A stretch of DNA of 6,471 nt from an uncultured Clostridia bacterium (GTDB lineage Bacteria > Bacillota > Clostridia > Peptostreptococcales > Anaerovoracaceae), in assembly GCA_934278965.1 (NCBI GenBank), contig CAKQWL010000167.1:1-6471 (forward strand), written 5' to 3'. This document shows positions 6,262 to 6,471 of this stretch, in pieces. How positions within the stretch are numbered: position 1 is the stretch's first letter; the number at the start of each line of letters is the position of its first letter. Under the pieces are notes generated by a model that made no database searches, was not told the origin of the DNA, and worked only from the letters and a program-made list of their open reading frames with translations. The position numbers and the translations under genes were made by a program.

Positions 6262-6471
6262 ATGTGCTTTTTTTCGGCAAGGGACATGGGAATTGATTTA
6301 GGAACAGCGAATACATTGATTTATTTGAGTGATAAGGGAATCGTTCTCGCGGAACCTTCTGTTATTGCCAAGGACAATGTTACGAAAGAAACAATCGCGG
6401 TCGGACAGGAAGCGAAGGAAATGATCGGAAAAGCACCGGGGAATATTTCCGTAGTGCGGCCGCTTCAGGAC
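6262..6471 (+). CDS. mreB: Rod shape-determining protein MreB, N-terminal part (cut by window end)
   Basis: The first 70 codons of an actin-like MreB family gene are present and run off the window in frame. MreB polymerises on the inner membrane face and organises lateral cell-wall synthesis. The visible part carries the phosphate-1 motif [13 protein letters not shown] (10-22), where D12 and T15 would contact the ATP phosphates, followed by [11 protein letters not shown] and the later [19 protein letters not shown] and the position behind radC favour MreB over its paralogue Mbl, but the fragment alone does not settle this. Short N-terminal residues CFF before ARDMG may aid membrane contact, as in other MreBs. 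GGAGGA (6245-6250) lies 11 nt before the ATG, and a closer AAGGA also abuts it. Expression is probably shared with radC. Confidence 0.93.
   Translation, partial: MCFFSARDMGIDLGTANTLIYLSDKGIVLAEPSVIAKDNVTKETIAVGQEAKEMIGKAPGNISVVRPLQD

Overview
The window looks like chromosomal DNA from a spore-forming, roughly mid-GC member of the Clostridia, probably near Lachnospiraceae. The evidence is an intact sporulation sigma factor (SigK), a DUF1540 small Cys-rich protein typical of clostridia and bacilli, a radC-mreB junction, and AGGAGG-type ribosome binding sites throughout. This lineage placement is inference from gene content and style. There is no rRNA, tRNA, CRISPR array, insertion sequence or prophage signature.

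Layout. (1) Positions 45-4344, plus strand: three overlapping genes, probably one operon. They encode a BaiN/HI0933-family flavoprotein, a second and unrelated flavoprotein of the COG2509 type (34-nt overlap), and a secreted GH26-like glycoside hydrolase that starts on GTG inside the stop of the preceding gene (4-nt overlap). (2) Positions 4387-4415: a bidirectional terminator hairpin between convergent units. (3) Positions 4447-5336, minus strand: sigK preceded by a 52-residue DUF1540 gene. (4) Positions 5337-5537: a divergent control region with an extended -10 promoter and a perfect 16-nt palindrome in front of radC. (5) Positions 5538-6471, plus strand: radC, then the first 70 codons of mreB, cut by the window edge.

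How the genes fit together. Both flavoproteins are cytoplasmic and have poorly defined substrates. The glycosidase acts outside the cell, so its tight coupling to them is unexpected and may be only positional. SigK runs late mother-cell gene expression during sporulation. It carries no N-terminal pro-sequence and is not interrupted by a skin-type element, so control probably rests on transcription; a SigE-like -10 box lies just upstream. radC-mreB is the familiar start of the mreBCD cell-shape cluster.

I found no convincing wholly new multi-gene system. The points most worth a second look are the radC operator-like palindrome, the out-of-frame small ORF that owns the best ribosome binding site in front of radC, the glycosidase with an Asn-Glu rather than His-Glu catalytic motif and an unassigned N-terminal module, and the DUF1540-sigK pairing.
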